Assembly: GCF_945859705.1 (NCBI RefSeq)
Contig: NC_079135.1
Coordinates: forward strand, 27,825,679 to 27,889,678
Length of the DNA stretch: 64,000 nt
Reading direction: 5' to 3'
From: Episyrphus balteatus
Lineage: Eukaryota > Arthropoda > Insecta > Diptera > Syrphidae
Position numbers and translations under genes: made by a program. A model generated the notes under the pieces. It saw nothing but the letters and a program-made list of their open reading frames with translations. It did no database searches and was not told where the DNA came from. Shown piece after piece: positions 13,357 through 24,062 of this stretch (position 1 is the first letter of the stretch; each line of letters starts with the position of its first letter).

Positions 13357-13839
13357 TTTTGTTACATTTAAATTGTAATATCATTCGTTCTAATTTCAAC
13401 TTTGGAAATTTGTATACATTTTTGAAAACTGCAATAACACGACAAGTTTTTAAAATAATAAAGCAGTCTCACACCATATAAATTTTTTTCGGGATGCTGC
13501 TCTGAAATAAAAGTAAGAAATTGAGTTTTTATAAAACATGGAACTGTTAATTTATTTGCAGCAAAATGGCGTATGAAATAAAGAATATTTTGATTAATTA
13601 ATTATTTCCTATTATTAGGCAATGTTTTAGTGGAAGAATTGTAAAAAACAAAAGTCAGTTATAAGCGGAGGAAGCGAAATACTGTTGCAAAGTCGGAATT
13701 TTTCGAAATTTCACAAAAACTGCATTAAATCGGAAACCGTAAGGATTTGGGATGAACAAGTTACCAAATTCTGAGAGCCCTTAAGTTGGCCTATCAGCAT
13801 ATTTCGTTTGATCCATTACTTTTGGGACACCCTGTATAA

Positions 13840-14630
13840 TGTACAAAAGTACTCTATGCATCGCCTATATTCCGTTAAGTTTCTCGCGCTCCTAATTGAA
13901 TATGAATAGAATTTTAAATCACTTGGGACAAAACCCATCGCGGTAGCATAGTTATAGACTAATAATACTCCAAAGCTCTATATATTTCACTAAAGGTACG
14001 AGTTCATATTGATAAAGGAATACAATACAAAACAGATTCCATATAGATTGTGGAAAATTATTCATTTTTTGGCCCACGGAATATGGGTTAATCAGTGCGC
14101 CGAATATTTAAATTCGAACAAGAGAGTTTGTTCTATACTCTGTTATCATAATAGAGCTCTTTATGGTTTATAAATATTAACGGTAGCCTGCGGTGTATTG
14201 AATTGATTTAATATGCCCATGGTGCTTGCTATGTATGCGGTGGTGCCAGAATTTCTTTGTTTTCAGTTGGATAATGTCTTAAAATGTGTACTGCTTATAA
14301 TTTCAAATTAGTCAACGAATATGAGAGAGAGAGAGAGAGTAGACAAATAATTAATAAAATTAACTTTCCTTTCGACAAAGGTGAAATTATTATTTCTTTG
14401 TCTGATCAGGTCTTTAGGTCACAGAGACTGAATAAATATTTAGCATAAAATTGGTATTGGATAACAGTACAAAAGAATTATGAATATGAATGTATAGTTG
14501 TGTGGCTACAAGCTACCTATTTAAGAAAACTTTAAAACAGTATAATTTGAAAGAAAAGTGAAATGAAAGAGGTTAGATACATCTGAAAATGTTTTCCTTA
14601 ACCCGTTTAAGGTATTTATATCCACGCATA
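13840..14630. other. Gene-free stretch with a GA microsatellite
   Basis: No gene or inverted-repeat element was recognised. A short (GA)n run lies at about 14322-14338. Confidence 0.6.
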
Positions 14631-14639
14631 CATATTCTC

Positions 14640-15510
14640 AGCTTTTTCCAAATCCATCGTTCCATCGTTACGGGTGTGACGCTTGTATACATACATAATG
14701 TAATAAAATATTCACATTCAAAATTAGCTGTGTTTTATTATTCCCGTGATCTAGATCAGATCATTGTATTTGTTAGCGTTACAATAACAAAACGAGATCC
14801 TGCTTTTGTTGTAAAACAAATAAAAAGATTGATCTGATCGGGATCACATGAATAATAAAACACAGCTATAAACAGAATTCAACTAGAACAACTTCTCGAA
14901 GGTATGGCACTCTTTAATTACATGAAAACATGCTTGATATAATTTGAGTTTTAAATTTAGATGAGTTACGGGTGTGACTCCAAAGAAACACATGATTTCC
15001 GAATAGGAATTCCAATTTAAAGGGTATTTAAATAAAATTTGCCAGACAGGCACATAATCTCATTTTTTACCAAATCCATCGTTATATCGTTACGGGTGTG
15101 ATACTTGGAGACATAATGTTTTAAAATACGCACTTCTTATTCAATTTTAAAAGAATTCAACTAGAAAAATTTATCAAACGCATGGCATTTTTAATAATAA
15201 CATGTAGGTATGTTATTTCAAATGAAAAATACTTAATTTAATTTAGTATCAAATTTAGATGAGTTACGGGTGTGACATTAAAGGAACACGTGATTTTCGA
15301 ATAGAAAATCGAATTTTTACGGAACTTTAATTTGTCAGACAGGCGCATGTATGTACATATTCTCAGTTTCCAAATACATACATCGTTACGGGTGTGACGG
15401 TTTTACACATAATGTCATAACATATTCACTAATAATTCAATTCTAAACAAATTCAACTGGAACAATTGATGTAATTTCAGTATCGAATTTAGATGAGTTA
15501 CGGACACGGA
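14640..15510 (+). repeat. Degenerate tandem array with GTTACGGGTGTGAC cores
   Basis: About three long units (roughly 300-420 bases) each contain two cores, one after CCAAATCCATCGT-like sequence (14667, 15089, 15385) and one after TTTAGATGA (14965, 15263, and a decayed one at 15496). The strings CATAATGT, ATTCAACTAGAA and CAGACAGGC also recur in order. The first unit is lengthened by a MITE insertion at 14725. The core is shared with the 6.5-7.0 kb array, although the rest of the unit differs. Confidence 0.75.
14725..14868. mobile_element. ~140-base MITE inserted in the array, TA duplication
   Basis: The ends are inverted (TAGCTGTGTTTTATTATTC and GAATAATAAAACACAGCTA), with inner partial pairing around TGATC. 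Comparison with the other array units gives the empty site: ATTCAA..TTAAAAGAATTCAAC becomes the same string split at TA, with TA on both sides. A related partial copy lies near 40604-40680. Confidence 0.8.
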
Positions 15511-15519
15511 ATTGACATT

Positions 15520-16400
15520 GAAAAAAAAAAAACACTTTTTTGTCATACTTATTTTGTTTGTTGTTCGACATGATCACATTTTGAACATACTAGATTTAAA
15601 AAAATTGACATTTTCCAACTGTTCAAAAAATTAAATTACTCATATTTAAATCATATTGCAAAAACATTATAAATACATATAGGCATAAACGATAACACTC
15701 CATTTCAATTAGTTATTATTTTTTTCTTGTTTATTGTTTTTCCTTTCGACTGCATGCTATTTGCCCCCTTAATAGACTGCTTATAAAAAATTCAGTAGGT
15801 ACTAGACTACCACCATACACATGATAGTCAGTCGAGGGTAAAATATTGAGAACAGTGTGTCGTGCATCCCGATATAAATAATGCAGTTAGGGCTAAAGGC
15901 CAATTTTGAACAACTTAACGCAACTATCCTCCATTTGAATAAACATACAGACATAAATAACGACACACAAATGCAGTAAATGCATCTTGTTGGGTATATC
16001 GTTGATTGTTCGATCAGTGTCATTTGAATGAAGAAGAACAGGAAATTGACTGTCCTCTAGCACTTACATACATATGTATATTGAAATTATTGGGTCTGAC
16101 TGGCGAAAGTGACTGACGCGTACATGTTCCACTGCTAATTGAATTGACCCATGCTGGAACGCGATGGGAGTTGGATGGAATTATAATAATTGTGATCTAT
16201 TTGTACCTACATTTGTACAAAAACAAAATTGTCAATGAGACTAATTTACTTGAAATAGATTAGAGGGCAGTGCACGGAAGTTCCGATGTAGGAAAAATTA
16301 TTTTGTAGGTTTTCTTTTTCAGTAAATTTTACTTTAGCTGGAATTAATTAAATTGATCAAATATTCATAATCCGCCATTCGTTACGTTCGTTACGTAAAA
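15520..16400. other. Gene-free stretch
   Basis: No supported gene, RNA or repeat was found. The minus-strand frame near 15.8-16.0 kb has no recognisable domain. Confidence 0.6.
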
Positions 16401-16403
16401 AAA

Positions 16404-16565
16404 ATTTAGCGAATGAGCAAAGAGTAGGGTAGAGTTGCCTATTTTCGGCCGTCTCCAGTTTCCGTAAGTGGGACGTAACTTGTATTTAGCGAATGAGCAA
16501 AGAGTAGGGTAGAGTTGCCTATTTTCGGCCGTCTCCAGTTTCCGTAAGTGGGACGTAACTTGTAT
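16404..16565 (+). repeat. Exact 80-base tandem duplication
   Basis: The string starting ATTTAGCGAATGAGCAAAGA and ending at GGGACGTAACTTGT occurs twice back to back with a period of 80 and no visible difference. This is either a very recent duplication or an assembly artefact. Confidence 0.9.
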
Positions 16566-16840
16566 GCTTACAAGTTCAAAGTTTAAAATTTTAAAATGTA
16601 CACGAACAGTGCTAAAATCAAACTGTCAATTCATTGAAGTCGATAGGTTTCTTCTTTTTTTCAAAGTAATGTACAAAACTACATTGGGTATTGTTGAAAA
16701 AAAATTCTGTTTTAGGCAGTACCCAAACAGACCTCTTATTTCACTGCTCTCTAGGAAATCTGAAACGTCACTTAATAACGTAAATGTCATCTGAAATATT
16801 AGTGATATCTGACCAATCAGAGCCGCCAAAAAAGTTATTA

Positions 16841-17325
16841 CTTAATAGGTCCGTTCCACACTCAGTTTTGAGACTGCCGAATTTAGTAATATTTGGTTAT
16901 TTTTGGTACCGAGTCTGTTCCCAACTACAAAAAATTCTGTATAAGGGAGCGCTCACGAAAGAGTAAACAATTTCCCTACCCTGACAAATTTAGTTCCAAG
17001 AATTTCTTTGGGCAGAAATATGAGTTCTGTCAAATGAAAAGTTGAACTTTGTCAAACAAATAAAAATAGAAGAAAACAAAAATCAGATTGTGGTGATTTT
17101 TAAATTGAATCGCGTTTACGTGTTTTTTGCATTCTAAAAGTATTTTTTATTTATCGAATTAAACGTAAAATATTAAATGGCGATTTTTAAATGGTATTCA
17201 ACTTGTTCCAGACTCTTTTGCAGTCTTTCGTAGTTTTATTGCCTTCTGAGAGAATTCTCTCTCAACTCTCAGAAATTTGACGGACTTACTAATTTAGTGC
17301 AAAAAAAAGTCTAGAACAGACCTAA
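16841..17325. mobile_element. Inverted-repeat element, TAGGTCYGTTC ends
   Basis: TTAATAGGTCCGTTCCACACT at the left is imperfectly mirrored by AGTCTAGAACAGACCTAATG at the right, and the pairing continues for some 20 bases (AATTTAGTAA on both sides). The ~480-base body has no ORF. Decayed, so the borders are approximate. Confidence 0.45.
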
Positions 17326-17742
17326 TGTCAGTCCCAAGAACGCAGCTAATAGTTAGAAAACTATAAATTCGACACATTTATAAAAAAGATCTGTTTGATA
17401 AGTTTTTTTTCACATGAACTATTGGATATTTAGGCGTGTTCATTCGAAAAACGCTGATTAACTGCTTTGGAATTTAAAAAATGTAAATTATGTAGTTAGC
17501 ATACGGTAGAATTTATGCAGGTATCCTTGATATTTTTTGAATAATAAAATTAGAATTACAAAGACATTATTTGGCGTTTATTATTTTTCGACTTCCAAGC
17601 TTTTTCGTAACACTGAACGGCGACCTCTTCTCATTTGTCTGCCATTATAGTTATTCCAATTTTATTCGCATTATGTTTGTTTCTTTCAGTATGAGTGGCA
17701 ACAAGCAATATCTTGATGTTATTATATTTTGTCTGTGTATTA

Positions 17743-17971
17743 CTAACTAACTACTGCCGTGAGACGAAACTCAGAACGAAGAAGTTCACTTCTTTTTACT
17801 GCTGCTGATCCTGAATCCGATTTGCGTTTGACCCATTGGATCCGTGGTCTTTCCATGCGCCAACGATTTAGGTCAACAGAGGTCTTAAACATGTGTAGAA
17901 ACAGCAGCAACAGCATTATTATGCTAGCTATGATGAATATTTCTTTTTCTTCATCTTGCTTTCGCTTATGA
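17743..17971 (-). pseudogene. Possible PIF/Harbinger transposase N-terminal fragment
   Basis: The minus strand has an open frame of about 75 codons that reads as protein: an acidic start (DEEKEIFIIASIIMLLLL), then a basic, tryptophan-containing stretch (RWRMERPRIQWVKRK). Insect Harbinger-type transposases typically begin with an acidic, hydrophobic helix followed by a WVRPW-like basic motif, and this is a loose match. It is followed by stops and nothing recognisable. The identification is tentative; it could be chance coding-like sequence. Confidence 0.3.
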
Positions 17972-18455
17972 CTTTTTTTCTTGTGTTGGATTTAATCTGC
18001 TTCTTGTTGTTGTATATTTATTACTCCAGATGGCTAAGAAGTTGGTTTTATAATTACATATTATAACGGCAGCATGCAACGACTTGTGTGTTGCTTTTGC
18101 TATGCTCTTTGAGTCTACTTAACCTTCTTTGAACATAACAAAGAGGAGATATATTATATGATGATAAAAAGGGACTTCTATGATGTAGGGTCAAGCTATT
18201 TAACCATTTGATTGATTAAAGTCGCACCGACAATGACCGCCTCTTTTCAATTGGCATGAAAATTTAATTAAAAAAAAAAGATTTGATTGTGACAAATAAG
18301 ATTGGACAGATGAATGACCGAAAGTTTTAAAGAAATACAAAAATAAGTAGCTGGAACCAATTTAATAAATGAACAAAAACTTGTGTGTGTTACCACCAAG
18401 TTCATAGGCTGGAGTTATAGCGATTTCACGGGGACCAACCCGATCATCAGACTCC
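17972..18455. other. Gene-free stretch
   Basis: No gene, RNA or repeat was recognised. Confidence 0.5.
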
Positions 18456-18459
18456 TTTC

Positions 18460-18525
18460 AGTTTTGACCACGACCTAGCGATTGGGAGGCTGACGCACTA
18501 CGCATTGCACCCCCGCTGCCACTTG
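18460..18525 (-). repeat. Possible tRNA-derived SINE remnant
   Basis: On the minus strand the sequence reads TGGCAGCGGGGGTGCAATGC, then GCGTCAGCCTCCCAATCGC, then AGGTCGTGGTCAAAAC. The order resembles a tRNA A box, anticodon arm and T arm, and the patch is noticeably less AT-rich than its surroundings. The B box is corrupted (GTGGTCAAAAC rather than GGTTCGANTCC). I regard this as a decayed SINE head at best. Confidence 0.25.
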
Positions 18526-18601
18526 TGGATTCATAACCCCCAACAGGTTTTTTTATTATCAAGTTTTAATTTGAATAAAAGGAAAGAAACCTTTTTATTT
18601 A

Positions 18602-19322
18602 GGCCGTGTGCGAATTGCGTTAAAATGTTGGTTAAAATATGACGTTTGGTTAAAATTTGACACTAGCATGGTGAATAAAATGGGTTAAAATTTACCCAGC
18701 TGCTGAGCAGGGTAAAATTTGACACTAGTGGTTAAAATTTGACGTTTCTCAAGATAGAAAGATCAAGATAGATTTGAAATTATTTTTGTTATAATGCGTT
18801 GATATTTTAAGAAATGTTAAAAGTATTAATACAAAGTACTTCCTCAAATTAATATTCATCTTGAAATAATAATTTGAAATAATTGTTTGTTTGTTTTTTA
18901 TTTTTTATATTTCTATTTTGTTGGCAGCTGGAGAACTACGAATTAGTGTTAGAAGACTGAATTAATAAATTTCTTTTTGATCATAATGAAATGGGAATTT
19001 ATCGATAAAATAAAAAAAAAACTATGTGAAATTGAGAATTTCTTACATTTTCATACTAGAATATTTAACTTGATATATTTTCAACTGGGTTTTGTTAAAA
19101 AAAATAGTTAATTGCACATAAGAAAAACCATTTTTGAGGGTAATTTTGTTTTATCTTGAGGGAATTTTATTCAAAGTAGTACCAAGAAAAAAGTCCCATT
19201 TAATACATTTTAACCCAATTCGCACAGCAAAAAAATAAATTTGATCCCTTTTTTAACCAAACGTCAAATTTTAATCGTGGGAGAAATTTTAACCAACATT
19301 TTAACGCCATTCGCACACGGCC
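18602..19322. mobile_element. ~720-base inverted-repeat element, GGCCGTGTGCGAAT ends
   Basis: The left end GGCCGTGTGCGAATTGCGTT, followed by AAAATGTTGGTTAAAAT, is mirrored at the right end with one mismatch over the first ~37 bases. Subterminal copies of GTTAAAATTTGACACTAG and ACGTTTGGTTAAAA lie inside both ends. There is no ORF, so it is a non-autonomous DNA element. Confidence 0.75.
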
Positions 19323-19379
19323 ATTCAAAAAATTCATTTACATACTAGGGGTGTTCCTGAAATTTTAGGAGTATTCATG

Positions 19380-19640
19380 AAACGTTAACGAACTGTCAAA
19401 TCCACACAAAATTTTGAAACATTTACCGTACCACTTTACCATGTTTACCAGCTAAACAGAGTTAACACTAGCGGTATTCATGCAACGGTGTAAACTCTAG
19501 CTTAACTTGGTAAAATGTTAAATTTGGTAAACGAACTGTCAAATCCATACAAAATTTTGACATACTCGTATACATATACCACGTTACCACTTTAAAATGG
19601 TAAATGTTCTAAACGAGCTGTCAAATCCGATTGTTTTTCC
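19380..19640 (+). repeat. Three imperfect direct repeats
   Basis: The string AACGARCTGTCAAATCC, usually followed by ACAAAATTTTGA, occurs near 19388, 19529 and 19613. Each copy lies next to a TTACCA..TTTACC-type string. They look like fragments of a short tandem array. No coding potential. Confidence 0.5.
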
Positions 19641-19858
19641 ACATTTATCATTTAACTGGGTTAGTCCAGAGTTAACACCATTTCATAAATACTGTAATGT
19701 AAAATCCCAAACAAAAGTACAGAGTTCAATACTTTTGAAGTTATACTCCTTTTTCGGCGGCATTTGGCATTTGTATCAAGGTGAAATTTTAATTTCCGAC
19801 AAACGTCAAAATGACATTTGCCTGTATTTTATCTAGCGTTTATACCGAATTACTATGG

Positions 19859-20302
19859 CTCTACACCGCAGTTGTGCGTCCAGCACTCACATACGGTTCA
19901 CAATGTTGGACAATGTACAAAAAGTATGAGAGTAAGTTAACGGCAGCTGAGATGAAGATGCTTCGCATGACAGCAGGAGTAACAAAGCTTGATAGAATTA
20001 GAAGTACGAAGATCCGAGGAAGCCTTCATGTTAAAAATACCATCTCCCAAAAAATTGAACACGACCGACTCAGTTGGTATTGCCATGTTCAAAGGAGAGA
20101 TCCTGAGAACCCCGTCAAAAAAGCAATATCATATAACGTTCCAACACGAAATAAAAAGAAAGGTAGGCCTAAAAACTCCTGGTACAAGCAAATGCAAAAA
20201 CACCAGCATTCAGTTGGCCTCAGAAACGGAACAATACAAAACCGGGAGGCTTGCCGCCGATTTCTGAGGTCAACCCGGCGAACCCCACAGGCGGATCACT
20301 AG
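19859..20302 (+). pseudogene. C-terminal fragment of LINE ORF2 (reverse transcriptase)
   Basis: About 147 residues are uninterrupted and end at a normal stop. They begin at LYTAVVRPALTYGSQCW, the last part of the reverse transcriptase domain in many insect LINEs. They continue with the typical post-RT region: MLRMTAGVTKLDRIRSTKI, then LSWYCHVQRRDP and a basic KKKGRPKNSW motif. The N-terminal endonuclease and the catalytic RT motifs were never inserted, so it cannot be active. The frame is undamaged, which together with the perfect flanking duplication argues for a young event. A frame reading through from 19811 includes host flank and is not the natural start. Confidence 0.9.
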
Positions 20303-20384
20303 TGTGAAGCAGTAACGTGGGAAGGTTATGATCCCCTCGACATCGAGATCATAACAGCGCCGAGAAAAAAGGAAGAAGAAGAAG
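19859..20384 (+). mobile_element. 5'-truncated LINE insertion with 15-base target duplication
   Basis: The insertion is bracketed by identical copies of ACCGAATTACTATGG (19844-19858 and 20385-20399). It starts abruptly within a reverse transcriptase reading frame and ends in a GAAGAAGAAG tail, as target-primed LINE integrations do. A short 3' UTR of about 80 bases lies between the stop codon and the tail. The short microsatellite tail and the type of C-terminal domain suggest an RTE-like element. Confidence 0.9.
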
Positions 20385-20399
20385 ACCGAATTACTATGG

Positions 20400-22030
20400 T
20401 GTGAGCCTGCTAAACTTTTCAAGGCATGTTCACACGAGTACTAAAATTGTTTTGATGAAAGTGAATTTCTGTGAGTGAGAAGTATAACTTCAATCGCTGT
20501 TACATGTCTACACACACACCTTTTTTTCTCTCCAATACTTTGAATTTATTCAACTCTATACCACACAAGTTCCTTCACTTTGCAAAGTATAGAACACTAA
20601 ATTGAGAAGCACTCAAATTATAAAGTTTTCCCAACTTCCGACTACAAAAATATTCGTAGGTTGGTAAACTTATCGCGTCTTCAGTTCCTTCAATTTACCT
20701 ACTACGTAAAAAATAAACGACAGAATATTTTTTTCTGGTTGAATTGATTTTTAAATTGCTAGCGCATATTTGACGCTTGATGAATCATACTAATATAATC
20801 AGGAGATTGACAAATGACAATTGTCAGCAATAAGACTTGTTTTTTTTTCTTCTGTTGGTTTTTGGTTTGGAATTGGGACTAAAAAAAGAATGCCGGTGGG
20901 CTTGATTGAAACGATAAGATTCGCGGTGTAATTACATTCGGCCGGAATTGGTTGGGAAGACAACACACACAAAAAATAATCAACAGCAGAGGAAAGAAGG
21001 AAATTTTATTTTTTTCTTATTTCGCTTCTTAAAGCTAAATTGGATTCAACAACTCTATAAGGTCAACATTCTTATAGAGGTGTTATGGTTCGGTGGGTTT
21101 GTTGCAAACAAAAAAAAAATGAGGGAATTTTTTAAGTTTTATTCTCTGGAATAGAATTTATTATAGGTATATTTTTTTTTTTGGGTAAATTCGTAGTTTC
21201 ATTATCTTGTTGTTTTGTTTTAAGTAGAAACGATGACAACAGGTGGTGAGTTTTGAATTTCTTTTCTCTTCTCTTCTGTTTTTATTTGTGTCCTCCCTCA
21301 ACTTGTAAAGTATGAATGTACTCGTAAGTATGTTTTTTGTTGCTGTAGCACGCACTTTATGATGTAAAAAAAAATATTGTAATTTGATATTTTGATTGAG
21401 AATTTTACCACATGTGTTGAGGGTTAAATACATAGTTCTCTAATGACAAAACAAAATTCCAAGACGCGTCATCAAGACTTAATTTTTTTTTCTGTAAGCT
21501 AAGCAGTATGGTATGTAGGGTGCCAGCTTGTGTATGTTGAGATATTTATAAATCGTTCGTTAAAAAATTTAAATGAGTAACAATTGTTGTTATTTTAATT
21601 GCTTATTTGCCATTTAAAGCGATTAGCTACAGTTGTGTAATCAAAGCGCTTGCTTTAAAGGGGAACGATTTCTTAATTTGTATGTAAACAATTATCGAAC
21701 GCATGTGGTTAAATGAATTGAATAACTTTATTTCAACGCCAAATTGACGTAATACCTATTGAGTATTGAAAGTGAATTGTTTTTTTTTTTTTTTTTTAGG
21801 AAATATAGTTTAGTTTGCTAGGTGCGAATTGTATGTGGTTTTTAATTTGTAATTGATTTTTTAAAATTTGTTCGTCAAAACCGTTTGCAAAAACAAGCAA
21901 CAATTAATAAGGCCTTATAATCTAGAGGAAGACCATGTGTTAAATTTGGTTATTCGAATTTTCGATTGAGTTTTTATTTTAATAGTTATCGCCCAATGAA
22001 CATCCTAAGTTTTCGGGCGGCAGTGACGAT
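20400..22030. other. Gene-free AT-rich stretch
   Basis: Only short low-complexity frames are present. A poly-T run of about 19 bases lies near 21780. No repeat family was recognised. Confidence 0.6.
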
Positions 22031-22461
22031 GCCAGCTTGGTGCAGGGAACTAAGTCCACGGGAACTAAATCCACGGAAACTAAGTCCACTGAGAACTTCG
22101 TTCTCATTGAGTGGGAACGAAATCCACTTTAGTGAAGTGGTTTTCTTTCCCATTCAAGGTGGGATTGAATTCCACTCTCTAATTTATTTCCAACAACGAT
22201 TTAATAACGAAAAACGAAAGTGATTGTTCGTAAAAGTACTTTTTAGTAAAAAAAAACGCGCAAGGGCATGAGTCCCGATTTTTCGGAATTTATGTCCCAC
22301 TTTACTAGAATCCAATTCAGGACTTAGGTATGCCCCTCACTACTGAGACATAAGTCCCAAAAAAACAATTTCGGCACTCATTTCCCACATGTCCTTTTTT
22401 TTTATTTTTGCGTATAAGTACCTGAAGAGACAAGTTAATATGACCACTGCTGATGAAATAG

Positions 22462-24062
22462 TAGAGATGAGCAAAAAATCACGAACTGTGATTTTTAACC
22501 TGTGATTGACAAATCACAATCACTACCTGTGAACAGTCTTCAAATAACCTGTGATTATCTTAACCGTGAATTGGATATTCACTTTTTGCTTTACAGTTCG
22601 CAAATTTTTTTGTTAAAAGTTAATTAAAGTGCATTTGCGGGTTCAAAACAATTCCCTTTTATACTAGAACTGTTGTAAAAAGTTATTTTTTCCAAAATCA
22701 CAAGTAAGAAGTCATTTTCAATGCGTTTTCGTGAATTCCGCGTAAAATAATTCACGTTTACACTTGACCTGTTTCAAAAATTTATTTTTCCAATATCACA
22801 GGTCAAAAGTCATTTTCAATGCGTTTTCGTGAATTCCGCGTAAAATAATTCACGTTACACAAGTGCATTGGAAATTCAAATTATAACCTGCGATTTTTCA
22901 AAACAGCTATTGCAACAGTTCTTTATTAAAAGTGAATTGGTTCGACTGAAATTCACGCAATTGCTTTGGATTTTTTTTTTGAACTGTGATTTTTCCCAAA
23001 ACAACTTTTTAACAGTTCTTTATTAAACGTGAACTGGTTTGACTGGAATTCACGCATTTGCTTTCCAATTTTTTTTAACCTGTGATTTTTCCCGAAACAA
23101 CTTTTGCAATAATTCTTTTCTAAACGTGAATTGTTTTGACCGGAATTCACGCAAATGTTAAGGATTTTTTTTAAACCCGTGATTTTGTTCAAAATAACTT
23201 TTGCACCAATTCTTATGGAAACGTGAATTTAAAGCGGAATTCACGAAAATGCATTGAAAATTACTTTTGACCTTTGATTTTGGAAATAAATAGCTTTTGC
23301 AACAGTTCTTGTGTAAACGTGAATTGTTTTAATCGGAATTTACACAAGTGCATTGGAAATTATAACCTGTGATTTTTCCCAAAACAACTTTTCAACAGTT
23401 CTTCTGTAAACGTGGATTGGTTTGACCGGAATTCACTTCACAAGTGCTTTGGAATTATTTCTAACCTCTGATTTTTCCCAAAACAACTTTTCAACAGTTC
23501 TTGTGTAAATGTGAATTGTTGTTTTTTTACCGGAATTCACGCAAGTTCGGTAAAATTAATGTTTTGTTTACCCCTCACAATCACGTATGGCTCCAGAAGA
23601 ATCACGGTTTCCCGCAAATATTTGCTGTGAAATCGCAGGTTGCCCTGATTAGAATAAGGGTTTTCAACGTTACTTTTCCCGTGATATAATAAATTTCTCC
23701 CGTAAAATCAAGAGTCGCTTAGACAAAATAATAATTTCCGCAGTATAATCACGGATGGCTTTGGTAAATCGCGGATCTGTTTGCTTAAACCAGGAGTTTT
23801 CCTCATAAAATCAGCTCCATTGTTTCAAATACACTCGTATTTGAGTTTCATAAGTACTTCCTACGTGAAAAATCGTAATGAAATGTGTATATTGGAAAAT
23901 ACAAACGTTAGTAATGCTACGTGTAATTTTTTTTTTTTTTTGGATTTTCATTAATAAAAATTTAAATCACGGTTAAAAATCACAGGTTACAATCACCGTG
24001 AATTCAAAATCACAGTCACAGGTATACCTGTGATTGAAAAATCACGACTTAGCTCATCTCTA
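22462..24062. mobile_element. Non-autonomous hAT-type element, 8-base target duplication
   Basis: The ends are TAGAGATGAGC and its inverse, the usual kind of hAT terminal sequence. They are flanked by a perfect 8-base duplication TGAAATAG (22454-22461 and 24063-24070). Subterminal copies of CACAGGTT/AACCTGTGATT occur in both ends in inverted and direct order. There is no ORF of transposase size; the body is mostly a tandem array. It sits inside the foldback-like element and is therefore younger than it. Confidence 0.9.
22700..23550 (+). repeat. Tandem array of ~97-base units inside the hAT element
   Basis: About nine units follow one another with a step of roughly 90-100 bases. Each has CCTGTGATTTTTCCCAAAAC, AACTTTTGCAACAGTTCTT, and a small palindrome of the form CGTGAATT..AATTCACG (near 22735, 22830, 22935, 23032, 23128, 23224, 23320, 23412 and 23512). 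Units differ by several percent, so the array is not newly made. Confidence 0.85.

Larger units (their letters stand above)
7305..13834. mobile_element. 6.5 kb element with ~0.8 kb terminal inverted repeats
   Basis: Left arm 7305-8122 and right arm 12901-13834 are reverse complements over their whole length, once the 121-base MITE at 13236-13356 is removed from the right arm. The outermost bases are CAGGGTGTCCCAAAAGTAAT and its inverse, each flanked by TA (7303-7304 and 13835-13836), as expected for a TA-duplicating DNA transposon (Tc1/mariner-like behaviour). The interior, 8123-12900, holds no intact ORF and includes at least two further inverted-repeat pieces (11396-11825 and 12551-12903). 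It is therefore non-autonomous or decayed, and I cannot place it in a named family. Each arm carries a tRNA-like Pol III promoter, listed separately. Confidence 0.8.

Noticed and set aside
22700..23550. CRISPR-like array
   Set aside because: Units vary along their whole length, there are no unique spacers between identical repeats, and the context is an animal hAT element.
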